A stretch of DNA of 64,000 nt from Brevibacillus laterosporus LMG 15441 (GTDB lineage: Bacteria; Bacillota; Bacilli; Brevibacillales; Brevibacillaceae): assembly GCF_000219535.2 (NCBI RefSeq), contig NZ_CP007806.1, positions 440,001 to 504,000 of the forward strand, written 5' to 3'. The translations under genes were made by a program, and so were the position numbers. Under the pieces are notes generated by a model. That model saw only the letters and a program-made list of their open reading frames with translations. It was not told the DNA's origin and searched no databases. Numbering within the stretch: position 1 is the first letter of the stretch; each line of letters begins with the position of its first letter. Shown here piece by piece: positions 1-9,251 of the stretch.

Positions 1-979
<979 letters not shown>

Positions 980-1037
980 CATTGCCTTTATGCTGACTTC
1001 ATTATCTAGTTTTGAAAGAACAATTCTTTCACATTGT

Positions 1038-1112
1038 TCCTCAGTAGCTCAATGGTGGAGCAACCGGCTGTTAACCGGTAGGCTGGCGGTTCGAGTCCGT
1101 CCTGAGGAGCCA
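1038..1112 (+). tRNA. tRNA-Asn (GTT)
   Basis: Cloverleaf of 75 nt with acceptor TCCTCAG/CTGAGGA, anticodon arm ACCGG-CTGTTAA-CCGGT (anticodon GTT) and encoded CCA. First tRNA of the cluster, only about 58 nt after the 23S gene. Confidence 0.97.
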
Positions 1113-1117
1113 TATAA

Positions 1118-1208
1118 GGAGAGTTACCCAAGAGGCCGAAGGGGACGGTTTGCTAAACCGTTAGTATGCGTAAGCGTAGCGAGGGTTCGAATCCCTCACT
1201 CTCCGCCA
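1118..1208 (+). tRNA. tRNA-Ser (GCT)
   Basis: Class II tRNA of 91 nt with a long variable arm (GTATGCGTAAGCGTAGC region). The anticodon loop TTGCTAA sits between ACGGT and ACCGT, giving GCT. CCA is encoded. Confidence 0.96.
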
Positions 1209-1228
1209 TATTGTTTTCTCTAGATCGT

Positions 1229-1305
1229 GGCGGTGTAGCTCAGCTGGCTAGAGCGTTCGGTTCATACCCGAAAGGTCGGGGGTTCGATCCCCTCCGCCGC
1301 TACCA
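1229..1305 (+). tRNA. tRNA-Met (CAT), elongator
   Basis: 77 nt cloverleaf, anticodon loop TTCATAC in stem TTCGG/CCGAA. The normal paired acceptor start (G1-T72 wobble) and the GGCGGTGTAGCTC 5' end are those of the elongator rather than the initiator. CCA is encoded. Confidence 0.94.
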
Positions 1306-1321
1306 GTTCTTTATAACTCCT

Positions 1322-1406
1322 GCGGTCGTGGTGGAATTGGCAGACACACCATCTTGAGGGGGTGGCGGGGCGACCCGTGCGAGTTCGAGTCTCGCCGACC
1401 GCACCA
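1322..1406 (+). tRNA. tRNA-Leu (GAG)
   Basis: 85 nt class II tRNA, acceptor GCGGTCG/CGACCGC, anticodon loop TTGAGGG (GAG), variable arm, encoded CCA. Confidence 0.95.
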
Positions 1407-1425
1407 TTAAGAGAAAAATTATCTT

Positions 1426-1502
1426 GGCCCGTTGGTGAAGCGGTTTAACACAGCAGCCTTTCACGCTGTCATACAGGGGTTCGAATCCCCTACGGGTCAC
1501 CA
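1426..1502 (+). tRNA. tRNA-Glu (TTC)
   Basis: Acceptor GGCCCGT/ACGGGTC, anticodon loop CTTTCAC (TTC), T arm GGGGTTCGAATCCCC, encoded CCA. Confidence 0.95.
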
Positions 1503-1509
1503 TTTATCT

Positions 1510-1585
1510 GGAGGATTAGCTCAGCTGGGAGAGCATCTGCCTTACAAGCAGAGGGTCGGCGGTTCGATCCCGTCATCCTCCACCA
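1510..1585 (+). tRNA. tRNA-Val (TAC)
   Basis: 76 nt, acceptor GGAGGAT/ATCCTCC, anticodon arm TCTGC-CTTACAA-GCAGA (TAC), encoded CCA. Confidence 0.97.
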
Positions 1586-1602
1586 TTAATTATTCCTATT
1601 AT

Positions 1603-1679
<77 letters not shown>

Positions 1680-1686
1680 AAATTTT

Positions 1687-1763
1687 GGAGCTGTGGTGAA
1701 GTTGGAGTTCACGCCGGTCTGTCACACCGGAGGTCGCGGGTTCGAGTCCCGTCAGCTCCGCCA
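1687..1763 (+). tRNA. tRNA-Asp (GTC)
   Basis: 77 nt, acceptor GGAGCTG/CAGCTCC, anticodon loop CTGTCAC (GTC) in stem CCGGT/ACCGG, encoded CCA. Confidence 0.96.
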
Positions 1764-1826
1764 TTTATTCAATTGGTGGAATAAGATTTCTATTGTGTAT
1801 TGGAATTACTATTATAGAAATAATAA

Positions 1827-1902
<76 letters not shown>

Positions 1903-1913
1903 TTGTAAATAAT

Positions 1914-1989
1914 GCCGGTGTAGCTCAATTGGTAGAGCACCTGACTTGTAATCAGGGGGTTGTGGGTTCAAGTCCTATCGCCGGCACCA
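1914..1989 (+). tRNA. tRNA-Thr (TGT)
   Basis: 76 nt, acceptor GCCGGTG/CGCCGGC, anticodon loop CTTGTAA (TGT) in stem CCTGA/TCAGG, encoded CCA. Confidence 0.96.
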
Positions 1990-1995
1990 TTTTGG

Positions 1996-2070
1996 TGGGG
2001 TATAGCCAAGCGGTAAGGCAACGGACTTTGACTCCGTCATTCCCAGGTTCAAATCCTGGTACCCCAGCCA
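1996..2070 (+). tRNA. tRNA-Gln (TTG)
   Basis: 75 nt, acceptor TGGGGTA/TACCCCA with a T1-A72 pair, anticodon loop CTTTGAC (TTG) in stem ACGGA/TCCGT, encoded CCA. Confidence 0.96.
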
Positions 2071-2074
2071 TTAT

Positions 2075-2150
2075 GAGCCATTAGCTCAGTTGGTAGAGCA
2101 TCTGACTTTTAATCAGAGGGTCGAAGGTTCGAGTCCTTCATGGCTCACCA
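2075..2150 (+). tRNA. tRNA-Lys (TTT)
   Basis: 76 nt, acceptor GAGCCAT/ATGGCTC, anticodon loop CTTTTAA (TTT) in stem TCTGA/TCAGA, encoded CCA. Confidence 0.97.
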
Positions 2151-2159
2151 GTTTCATAT

Positions 2160-2242
2160 GCGGGTGTGGCGGAATTGGCAGACGCACCAGATTTAGGTTC
2201 TGGCGGGCGACCGTGGGGGTTCAAGTCCCTCCACCCGCACCA
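2160..2242 (+). tRNA. tRNA-Leu (TAG)
   Basis: 83 nt class II tRNA, acceptor GCGGGTG/CACCCGC, anticodon loop TTTAGGT (TAG) in stem CCAGA/TCTGG, encoded CCA. Last of the 13 tRNAs and the second Leu isoacceptor. Confidence 0.97.
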
Positions 2243-2256
2243 CACATGTAAAGTAG

Positions 2257-2287
2257 AAAGCCGCAAATATTGCAGGCTTTTTTTGTT
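2257..2287 (+). terminator. terminator of the rRNA-tRNA operon
   Basis: Hairpin AAAGCC(G)GCAA / TTGC(A)GGCTTT followed by a T run, 15 nt after the last tRNA. It fits an intrinsic terminator for the long rRNA-tRNA transcript. Confidence 0.8.
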
Positions 2288-2369
2288 TATATCATTTATT
2301 GTCACGTAAACCATTTAAAAAACGTCATATAAAGAGCTACCTATAAAAATCAATTACTACAAACCATAT

Positions 2370-2405
2370 AAAAGCTTCGTCAGCATTGTTGATGAAGCTT
2401 TTTTC
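2370..2405 (+). terminator. second terminator-like hairpin after the tRNA cluster
   Basis: Inverted repeat AAAAGCTTCGTCA / TGATGAAGCTTTT with a T-rich tail. It may be a back-up terminator for the rRNA-tRNA transcript. Confidence 0.65.
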
Positions 2406-2747
2406 TACTATTAAGGGATGCATGTTACATCAATAGTGATCCATTAACAATGGAACTACATAGCTTTGTTTTTCTATAATAGAAGGCGTGGTTAAAGCTA
2501 CTCGATTGTCATAGATTTCTTTGGCTAACGGAAGATGATACATGGCGCAGGAAATGACAAGGTAAAAACCGAATGTTTTATGCAATAGAATTTAATGAAG
2601 TTTATAATTCAAAGAGTATTTACTAAAACTTAACACTTGTTCTTCCAGATATCTTCCAGTAACTTGGTAGAAGGAAAACAATTATTACATGAAACATCCA
2701 AATAATAAATCGACACATGACAATGTAATCAAAAAGGGGTTGTAAAT
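2406..2747. other. intergenic stretch before the moxR operon
   Basis: About 340 bases with no credible coding frame. A TATAAT lies at 2475-2480 but no good -35 box stands at the right distance. The only clear signal is the ribosome binding site AAGGGGT at 2734-2740 for the next gene. Confidence 0.6.
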
Positions 2748-3701
2748 ATGAGTATGATCCAGATGGATCGTCCCCATCACTCTATAGAAGATCTAATACT
2801 GAATATTGAAAAAGTCCTTATCGGTAAAAGAAAAATGATAGAACTTGGCTTGGTTGCTTTATTGGCAAAAGGTCATGTTTTACTAGAGGATGTACCTGGT
2901 GTAGGAAAAACAATGTTTGTACGTGCGTTAGCTAAATCGATTGGTGGAGAATTTAAACGGATTCAATTTACTCCAGATCTCCTTCCTACTGATGTAACGG
3001 GTGTATCCATTTACAATCAAAAAACAATGGAGTTTGAATTCCGTAAAGGGCCTCTGTTTGCAAATGTGGTACTTGCTGATGAAATTAACCGCACCTCACC
3101 AAAAACGCAATCTGCCCTATTAGAGGCGATGGAGGAGCACTCTGTAACGATTGATGGCAATACCTATGAGTTAAATCAGCCATTTTTTGTTATGGCGACA
3201 CAGAACCCTCTTGAATACGAAGGAACATTTCCGCTTCCAGAGGCACAGCTAGATCGTTTTTTGTTGCAACTGCAGCTTGGGTATCCAACAGAAAAAGAAG
3301 AAATGGCCATTCTAACTCGTATGGGTGCTATTCACCCTATAGAGAGCTTGAAGGCTGTTATTAGTGTACAAGAAATCGTTCAATTACAAGCGATGATTAC
3401 TCAAATCAAAGTAACAGACTCAGTGAAAGAGTATATGGTAAGGCTTTCTCAGAAAACAAGGAGCAACCCAAGCGTCTACTTAGGAATTAGCCCTCGTGGA
3501 ACATTGGCTCTATGCCGGGCTGCCCAAGCTTATGCTTTTATCCAAGGACGTGATTACGTTATCCCAGACGATGTAAAGGTGCTAGTACCTCCTATCTTTA
3601 GACATCGCCTAATTTTGAAGCCAGAGGTACGAATGGATGGAGAAACACCGGAGCGCTTCATCAGCCGGTTGTTACAGGAGACACGAGTTCCTGTACATTG
3701 A
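2748..3701 (+). CDS. MoxR-family AAA+ ATPase
   Basis: MoxR-type AAA+ ATPase of 317 residues, the usual family length. The Walker A motif GVGKT is at about residues 50-55. The Walker B motif VVLADEINR is at about 107-115, and sensor-like MATQNPLEYEG follows near 155-165. These ATPases are thought to act as chaperones that help assemble or activate partner proteins; the target here is unknown. It is the first gene of a three-gene operon with a DUF58 protein and a membrane transglutaminase, the classic moxR-yeaD-tgpA arrangement. Ribosome binding site AAGGGGT stands 7 bases before the ATG. The function is inferred from family and context only. Confidence 0.93.
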   Translation: MSMIQMDRPHHSIEDLILNIEKVLIGKRKMIELGLVALLAKGHVLLEDVPGVGKTMFVRALAKSIGGEFKRIQFTPDLLPTDVTGVSIYNQKTMEFEFRKGPLFANVVLADEINRTSPKTQSALLEAMEEHSVTIDGNTYELNQPFFVMATQNPLEYEGTFPLPEAQLDRFLLQLQLGYPTEKEEMAILTRMGAIHPIESLKAVISVQEIVQLQAMITQIKVTDSVKEYMVRLSQKTRSNPSVYLGISPRGTLALCRAAQAYAFIQGRDYVIPDDVKVLVPPIFRHRLILKPEVRMDGETPERFISRLLQETRVPVH

Positions 3702-3716
3702 GAGGACGGTGTCTAA

Positions 3717-4925
3717 ATGAAACAGAGAAAGTATAACAAAGCCTTATTGGCGCTATTAGTGCTGATTTGTTATGTATATGCACAATTTCAAGGTGGTTTT
3801 GTCAGTTGGTTTTTATTTTATAGCGCTTGTATACTTGGAATTTATGAAGGATTAACATACTTGTTGATGTTTGCAACCTTGGAGGTTACGCGAGAGGTGG
3901 ATCGCCAAAGACTTAAGGAAGGCGATGATGTAATGATAACACTAACCTTCCGCAGAAGATTTTGGTTTCCGCTTGGCTGGAACTTGATTGTCGAACCTCT
4001 TCCTGATAAATTATCAGGTTACTTTGAACCGCATCAACAAGTAATCTTTCCAGGATTCAAAAGAGAACAGGTCATTCATTATTTAATTCCAGCCATCCCA
4101 CGTGGACATTACCAGATGAAAGAATGCATTCTGGTCGGTGGCGACTTTTTTGGCTTTTTACATCGCCAGAAGAAAATAGAGCTTTTTAATGATTTTTTGG
4201 TTTACCCTAGCTATAAGCAAATTAGCCATTGGTCCGCAGGAGACGGGCGTATTAGTGGCAATGTACATGTAGCACACCTGCGTTCAGATGATGTAGCAGC
4301 TGTCAGAGGCGTCCGAGAGTACCAGAGAGGGGATCGGTTAAGCCAGATTCATTGGAGGGCATCTGCTAGGGGCCACGGGCTTAAAACGAAGGAATTTGAA
4401 CATCAGGCTATGAATCAGTTAATTTTCTTTCTAGACGTACAGAAGCCTGCATCAACTCAAATTCATCATCATATTTTTGAAACCAGTGTAAAGCTGACTG
4501 CCAGCCTTATTTACTATTCAAGCATTAATATGCATTCGTATGGTTTTGTAGCACGCGGAAAAGAGCGAATCATTATACCGCCAGCTATTTCACAGCAGCA
4601 TTTTTTTCGGGTATTTGATCAGCTAGCCAGAGTTCATTCGGATGGCGAAGATTCTTTTGCGAGAGTGATCGGGAGGGAGGCAATGGAATTTCCCAAAGGA
4701 TATACTCTAGCACTGATTACCTCTGCATTGACAAAAGACCTCGTGCTGCAAGTGGGCAATTTAGCTAGGTCTGGACGTAACATTCAATTGTTCTGGGTAC
4801 ACGATCATGTGATTCCAACTGTGGAGGAAAACGAAGCATTAAAGCGATTAAGATCTGTGAAAGTAATGTGTACACCAGTTCATGTGGATGCATATGAAGA
4901 GCTAAAACAGATAGGGGGTGCCTAA
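3717..4925 (+). CDS. DUF58 domain protein (YeaD/YeaC-like)
   Basis: 402-residue protein with two hydrophobic segments near the N terminus (about residues 8-50). The DUF58 core lies further on, with the family signature RGVREYQRGDRLSQIHWRAS at about 196-215. DUF58 proteins resemble von Willebrand A folds and nearly always sit beside MoxR ATPases, as here: the gap to moxR is 15 bases. The protein is probably membrane-anchored with the DUF58 part in the cytoplasm, working with the MoxR ATPase on an unknown target. Ribosome binding site GAGGACGG precedes the ATG. Confidence 0.88.
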   Translation: MKQRKYNKALLALLVLICYVYAQFQGGFVSWFLFYSACILGIYEGLTYLLMFATLEVTREVDRQRLKEGDDVMITLTFRRRFWFPLGWNLIVEPLPDKLSGYFEPHQQVIFPGFKREQVIHYLIPAIPRGHYQMKECILVGGDFFGFLHRQKKIELFNDFLVYPSYKQISHWSAGDGRISGNVHVAHLRSDDVAAVRGVREYQRGDRLSQIHWRASARGHGLKTKEFEHQAMNQLIFFLDVQKPASTQIHHHIFETSVKLTASLIYYSSINMHSYGFVARGKERIIIPPAISQQHFFRVFDQLARVHSDGEDSFARVIGREAMEFPKGYTLALITSALTKDLVLQVGNLARSGRNIQLFWVHDHVIPTVEENEALKRLRSVKVMCTPVHVDAYEELKQIGGA

Positions 4926-4926
4926 G

Positions 4927-7170
4927 ATGTTAGGAGCATCCTTTTTAAAGCAAAAAAAAGCGCTAGAATGGCTATCTGCCTTATTTTTGTTTTTATTGTT
5001 ACGTGAATGGCTGTTACCGCTACCCTCCCTTTCAGATACAGGGAGCATTAGTAGCTTTCTCTATCTGGTTGCAGGGATCATTTTAGTAGATATGACCTTC
5101 CGAAGTCACTGGCTGGGTTTATTGATTAAAATCATCGGTACTCTTGTCATCTTCCATGCCGCTTTTGTGGAAATTTCATTGTTTAATCCGGAATGGATTT
5201 TGCAAACATTGCAAGCAGTAAGTGAAGACTTTAGCAGGATAGTTAATCAAGAGTGGACAAATATGAGTATCATTTCAAGAAATCTGCTTTTTTCGGGCAT
5301 GATTTTAGTATTGGTGTCCCTGCTTAATTACTTAGTGCTAGAGCAAAGACAAGGCTTATGGTTTGTATTTATCACCATTTCGTACCTTGCTGTATTAGAT
5401 ACCTTCATGCCTTTTAATGGTAGTGGGGCGATCATGCGGACCTTGATGATTGGCTTTATGCTAATTACGACTCTGCATTTATCAGCTATTCAGAAGGGAT
5501 TTATCTATCGAGGAACGCAATCTGCAATCTGGAAAACGCTTGTAGTTCCATTAATGATCGTTTCATTAGCAATAGGGGTAGGATACGCGTCCCCAAAGGC
5601 AGAGCCTAATTGGCCTGATCCGATCGGTTTTCTGCAAGGAAAATCTGTAACTGGTCAGAGCGAAGCGATCCGCAGAGTGGGATATGACACCAATGATAAG
5701 ACGCTGGGAGGTCCCTTTCAGCAGGATGATACTAAGGTATTTACAATTACCACAAATGATAAATATTACTTGCGCGGGGATGCTAAGGATGTATATACCG
5801 GCAAAGGCTGGATAAAAAGCGATAAACAATTGGAGTCCATTGTACATCCTAAAAACTATATTTGGAATGACACGCTTTTTTCCGGATTGGAAACCAAAAA
5901 GGTCATGGCTGTTGTGCAGGCGGAGGGAGAACAGCTACCGGCCATTTTTTATCCAGGACAGCTTAAAGGCATTGAAGAGTTAAACCCAGAAAATACAACA
6001 TTAACCTATGATACGATTTCTCAGGGGATTCTTACCTTTAATGGAGCTATGCAAAAGGATTCAAATAGTCGCCTGTTTGTTGAAAGAGACGATAGCACTT
6101 TGATTCCTACACCTGTTCAGCAGTATATGGACCATTATCAGCTACAAGCCGAGATTCCCGTGATTAGTGAAAAGAAAATTATTGCGGCGGGGAGCAATTA
6201 TCCAAAAGATATAGAAGAACGTTACCTGCAATTGCCTAACAGTCTTCCTGATCGGATCAAGCAGCTAGCTGAAAAAATTACGGAAGGATCAAACAATCCG
6301 TACGATAAAGCGAGAGCAATAGAGAATTATTTGCGCTCTCCAGGCAGATATCGCTATGAAACGAAAGATGTACCAATACCTAAGGAAGAACAAGACTTTG
6401 TAGATCAATTTCTATTTGAAACTATGAGAGGCTACTGCGATCATTTTTCAACTTCGATGGTGGTCATGCTTCGCTCTATTGATATACCCGCACGTTGGGT
6501 AAAAGGGTTTGCTCCCGGTCAGGAGATTAGTCGTGATGCGAATAATAATATGACGATTGAAGTGAGAAATAGAGATGCGCACTCCTGGGTTGAGGTTTAC
6601 TTCCCAGGTAGCGGCTGGATACCGTTTGAGGCAACAGCTTCTTTTACATCTCCACTGCAAGTAAATTATGATCGCCTTGCTAATGAGGCCAATGAGTTCA
6701 ATATTCCTGCTTCCACAGAGGAAAAAGAAGCGAACAAGCCTAAACAGTTAGATCAAATGGAAGAAGCAGACAAGCCTGTAGTGAAAACAAGTGCCGGATT
6801 CTCATGGGGCTGGCTATGGGGAATTGGTATTTTGATAGCAGTCGGTGTATGGATACTGTGGAAAAAACGTCAGGAGATGTATTTATGGTGGCTGCAACGG
6901 AAAATGACACAATATGCTCAGGACGATTTTCCACGTAGATTTACGTTAGTGTTAACGATATTTGAAAAAATGATTTCCCCGCGTTATTCAGGTGAAACGC
7001 TGCGCGAGTATGTGAATCGTCTCCAAATTAGTGGAGATGAGCGTCAGGATTTACTTTATTTAACAACTATTTATGAAAAAATGTTGTATGGCTTGAAGGA
7101 AATGGAAGGGAAAACGAGATCGTTGTGGCAACAGACCATTGAGCGTTTGTTGCGCCAAATGAAACCTTGA
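4927..7170 (+). CDS. transglutaminase-like membrane protein (TgpA/YebA-like)
   Basis: About 747 residues. Some seven hydrophobic segments in the first 220 residues are followed by an extracytoplasmic transglutaminase-like domain. Its candidate catalytic residues are the Cys of RGYCDHFST (near 503) and the His of DAHSWVEVY (near 551), followed by WIPFEAT. A further membrane segment (GWLWGIGILIAVGVWILW, about 626-643) and a cytoplasmic tail with a DUF4129-like helical region close the protein. ATG 4927 is preferred because AGGGGGT at 4912-4918 lies 8 bases before it; a GTG at 4918 has no such site. It overlaps the end of the DUF58 gene region and completes the moxR operon. A cell-envelope protease or amidase role is inferred from the family. 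Confidence 0.88.
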   Translation: MLGASFLKQKKALEWLSALFLFLLLREWLLPLPSLSDTGSISSFLYLVAGIILVDMTFRSHWLGLLIKIIGTLVIFHAAFVEISLFNPEWILQTLQAVSEDFSRIVNQEWTNMSIISRNLLFSGMILVLVSLLNYLVLEQRQGLWFVFITISYLAVLDTFMPFNGSGAIMRTLMIGFMLITTLHLSAIQKGFIYRGTQSAIWKTLVVPLMIVSLAIGVGYASPKAEPNWPDPIGFLQGKSVTGQSEAIRRVGYDTNDKTLGGPFQQDDTKVFTITTNDKYYLRGDAKDVYTGKGWIKSDKQLESIVHPKNYIWNDTLFSGLETKKVMAVVQAEGEQLPAIFYPGQLKGIEELNPENTTLTYDTISQGILTFNGAMQKDSNSRLFVERDDSTLIPTPVQQYMDHYQLQAEIPVISEKKIIAAGSNYPKDIEERYLQLPNSLPDRIKQLAEKITEGSNNPYDKARAIENYLRSPGRYRYETKDVPIPKEEQDFVDQFLFETMRGYCDHFSTSMVVMLRSIDIPARWVKGFAPGQEISRDANNNMTIEVRNRDAHSWVEVYFPGSGWIPFEATASFTSPLQVNYDRLANEANEFNIPASTEEKEANKPKQLDQMEEADKPVVKTSAGFSWGWLWGIGILIAVGVWILWKKRQEMYLWWLQRKMTQYAQDDFPRRFTLVLTIFEKMISPRYSGETLREYVNRLQISGDERQDLLYLTTIYEKMLYGLKEMEGKTRSLWQQTIERLLRQMKP

Positions 7171-7215
7171 TCATTTCCCCATCATCTGCTAGAATTTTTG
7201 ACAATATGATACTTT

Positions 7216-7256
7216 GGTAGCAGTAAGCAGGAGAAACGGTACTGCCTCTTTTTTGA
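7216..7256 (+). terminator. hairpin with T tail, moxR operon terminator or leader attenuator
   Basis: Stem GCAGTA/TACTGC with a 14-base loop, then CTCTTTTTT. The simplest reading is the terminator of the moxR-DUF58-transglutaminase operon. Confidence 0.55.
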
Positions 7257-7265
7257 ATGACAACG

Positions 7266-7340
7266 TTAAAGACAGGGACATTTGCCCTTAGAAGATGTCA
7301 GACGATTTCATCTACGGGTGGGTGGCCTGTCTTTTTGATG
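7266..7340 (+). ncRNA. candidate structured leader or attenuator of guaA
   Basis: Outer stem AAAGACAGG/CCTGTCTTT (9 bp) encloses about 50 bases that can pair in two ways. GACAT can pair with ATGTC, or AGATG with CATCT together with CCC/GGG. A short T run follows the outer stem. The mutually exclusive inner stems are what one expects of an attenuator, but no known riboswitch class was recognised. It could simply be a second terminator. Confidence 0.4.
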
Positions 7341-7458
7341 GAACGGGAGAATTTTTTTTCTTCATACCAAAAAAGAGAAAGGGAGATAATATCTTCAAGA
7401 ACGTTTTGGACATGTCTACTGAGTGCACAAGTATACAAGGTTAAGGGAGGATCTTTCC

Positions 7459-8997
7459 GTGGAAAAGCCGTTGGAATTAGTGGTAGTAATAGACTTTGGG
7501 GGGCAATATAACCAATTGATCGCAAGACGTGTACGTGATTTAGGCGTATACAGTGAGTTGTTGCCTTTCAATACACCAGTGGAAAAAATTAAGGAGCTTA
7601 ACCCAAAAGGGATTATTTTCTCTGGAGGACCGGCTAGTGTATACGAAGAAGGAGCACCACAAATTGATCCAGCAATTTTTGACTTAGGTGTACCTATCTT
7701 GGGTATTTGCTATGGAATGCAATTAATGTCCCAAACATTGAAGGGCAAAGTAGAACGTGCCGGTAAACGTGAATACGGAAAAGCAGAAATACGTCTTGAA
7801 AACAAACATGATCTATACAGCAACTGGGAACCTTCTGAGGTTGTATGGATGAGCCACACAGATAAAGTAGTAGAATTGCCAGAAGGCTTCGTGATCGACG
7901 CAGTGAGCGACTCTTGCCCGATTGCTGCTATCAGTCATCCAGAGCGTAACCTATATGGTGTACAATTCCACCCAGAAGTTCGTCATACTGTAAAAGGACA
8001 TGAATTTGTAAGCAACTTCCTATTCAATATTTGTAAATGCGCGGGCGACTGGAGCATGACGACATTTATTGAAGACAAGATCAAAGAAATTCGCGAAACC
8101 GTTGGAAATAAAAACGTATTATGTGCTTTGAGCGGCGGAGTAGATTCTTCTGTAGTTGCGGCTCTTATTCATCGTGCGATCGGTGATCAGCTAACTTGCA
8201 TGTTTGTTGACCATGGATTGTTGCGTAAAGGTGAAGCGGAAAGCGTAATGGATACGTTTGTTGGCAAATTTGATATGAAGGTAATCAAAATTGATGCTCG
8301 TGAACGTTTCTTAAACAAATTAAAAGGTGTAACTGACCCAGAGCAAAAACGTAAGATCATCGGTAACGAATTCATCTATGTATTTGATGAAGAGGCAGCT
8401 AAGCTTACGGATATGGACTTCCTAGCTCAGGGTACATTGTACACGGACATTGTTGAGAGTGGGACAGCTACTGCTCAAACGATTAAATCTCACCACAATG
8501 TAGGCGGCTTGCCAGAGGACATGACGTTTAAGCTAATCGAGCCTTTGGACACGCTATTCAAGGATGAAGTACGTAAATTAGGTTCAGAGCTAGGCCTTCC
8601 TGATGCAATCGTATGGAGACAGCCTTTCCCAGGTCCTGGACTAGGTATTCGTGTTTTAGGCGAAATTACTGAAGAGAAACTAGAAATTGTTCGTGAATCT
8701 GATGCTATCTTGCGTGAAGAAATCCAAAAAGCTGGTTTGGACCGTGAGATTTGGCAATACTTCACTGCATTGCCTGACATGAAGAGTGTAGGGGTAATGG
8801 GTGATGCACGTACGTACTCTTATACAGTAGGGATTCGTGCGGTAACATCTATTGATGGTATGACAGCAGACTGGGCTCGCATTCCATGGGATATACTAGA
8901 GAAAATTTCTGTACGTATTGTTAACGAAGTGGACAACGTAAACCGTATTGTGTACGATGTTACTTCTAAACCACCTGCAACTATCGAGTGGGAATAG
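7459..8997 (+). CDS. guaA: GMP synthase (glutamine-hydrolysing)
   Basis: Converts XMP, ATP and glutamine to GMP in the cytoplasm. The N-terminal class I amidotransferase domain has the nucleophile Cys in GICYGMQ (about residue 84) and the His and Glu of QFHPEV (about 171-173). Next comes the ATP-pyrophosphatase domain with the P-loop SGGVDSS (about 225-231), and then the dimerisation domain ending IEWE. At 512 residues it matches the family. The GTG at 7459 is chosen because AAGGGAGG lies 8 bases before it; an upstream ATG at 7423 has no ribosome binding site. It starts the purine district but, unlike the pur blocks, shows no PurBox. Confidence 0.97.
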   Translation: MEKPLELVVVIDFGGQYNQLIARRVRDLGVYSELLPFNTPVEKIKELNPKGIIFSGGPASVYEEGAPQIDPAIFDLGVPILGICYGMQLMSQTLKGKVERAGKREYGKAEIRLENKHDLYSNWEPSEVVWMSHTDKVVELPEGFVIDAVSDSCPIAAISHPERNLYGVQFHPEVRHTVKGHEFVSNFLFNICKCAGDWSMTTFIEDKIKEIRETVGNKNVLCALSGGVDSSVVAALIHRAIGDQLTCMFVDHGLLRKGEAESVMDTFVGKFDMKVIKIDARERFLNKLKGVTDPEQKRKIIGNEFIYVFDEEAAKLTDMDFLAQGTLYTDIVESGTATAQTIKSHHNVGGLPEDMTFKLIEPLDTLFKDEVRKLGSELGLPDAIVWRQPFPGPGLGIRVLGEITEEKLEIVRESDAILREEIQKAGLDREIWQYFTALPDMKSVGVMGDARTYSYTVGIRAVTSIDGMTADWARIPWDILEKISVRIVNEVDNVNRIVYDVTSKPPATIEWE

Positions 8998-8998
8998 T

Positions 8999-9075
8999 AA
9001 ATACGTATAATTCACATTAAATTAACATGAACGTTCGTGTTTTATGTTGACAGCGTGCGATGTTCTTGTTAAACT
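8999..9075 (+). promoter_or_regulatory. PurBox pair and promoter of pbuG
   Basis: A strong inverted PurBox, ACGTTCGTGTTTT (9031-9043), lies about 32 bases after a weaker copy, AAATACGTATAATT. Directly behind follow TTGACA (9047-9052), a 17-base spacer and TAAACT (9070-9075). The purE promoter has the same order. PurR is inferred to repress pbuG here, with PRPP as inducer as in Bacillus. Confidence 0.7.
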
Positions 9076-9159
9076 TTCGTTGTAAGATAGAAGTTCGAGT
9101 TTTTGTTCGGATTTTCGACTTATAACGACTTGTTTAGCAGGAATTATCGCACGTTTTTT
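9054..9159. repeat. long inverted repeat with T tract between guaA and pbuG
   Basis: Left arm 9054-9074 pairs with 9132-9153 over about 20 bp (a few G-U pairs, one bulge). An inner arm TCGTTGTAAG (9077-9086) pairs with CTTATAACGA (9119-9128). Six T follow the right arm. As RNA this would be a very strong terminator for guaA readthrough. The -10 box of the pbuG promoter lies within the left arm, so transcripts starting there would lack that arm. Confidence 0.7.
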
Positions 9160-9251
9160 ATTTATTACCGAATGTTATAGGTCGTTATTCAAACGAAACT
9201 TGTCTTTTTAGCAATATGACTTAAAGAGGTTACTATTAGGAGGGACAAAGG

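Larger units (their letters stand above)
7171..7458 (+). other. hairpin-rich untranslated region before guaA
   Basis: 288 bases without a real gene. They hold two successive hairpins with T-rich tails (7216-7256 and 7266-7340) and then the guaA ribosome binding site AAGGGAGG at 7443-7450. Part may terminate the moxR operon and part may be a cis-regulatory leader of guaA. It does not match the purine riboswitch core, a T-box or a PurBox as far as can be judged by eye. Confidence 0.5.

Noticed and set aside
7257-7525. Open frames on both strands in the guaA leader
   Set aside because: No ribosome binding site and no family features; the strip is better explained by RNA hairpins.
9001-9251. Purine riboswitch before pbuG
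   Set aside because: TATAATT occurs near 9006, but the conserved loop and junction bases of the purine aptamer are missing; PurBox control explains the region.
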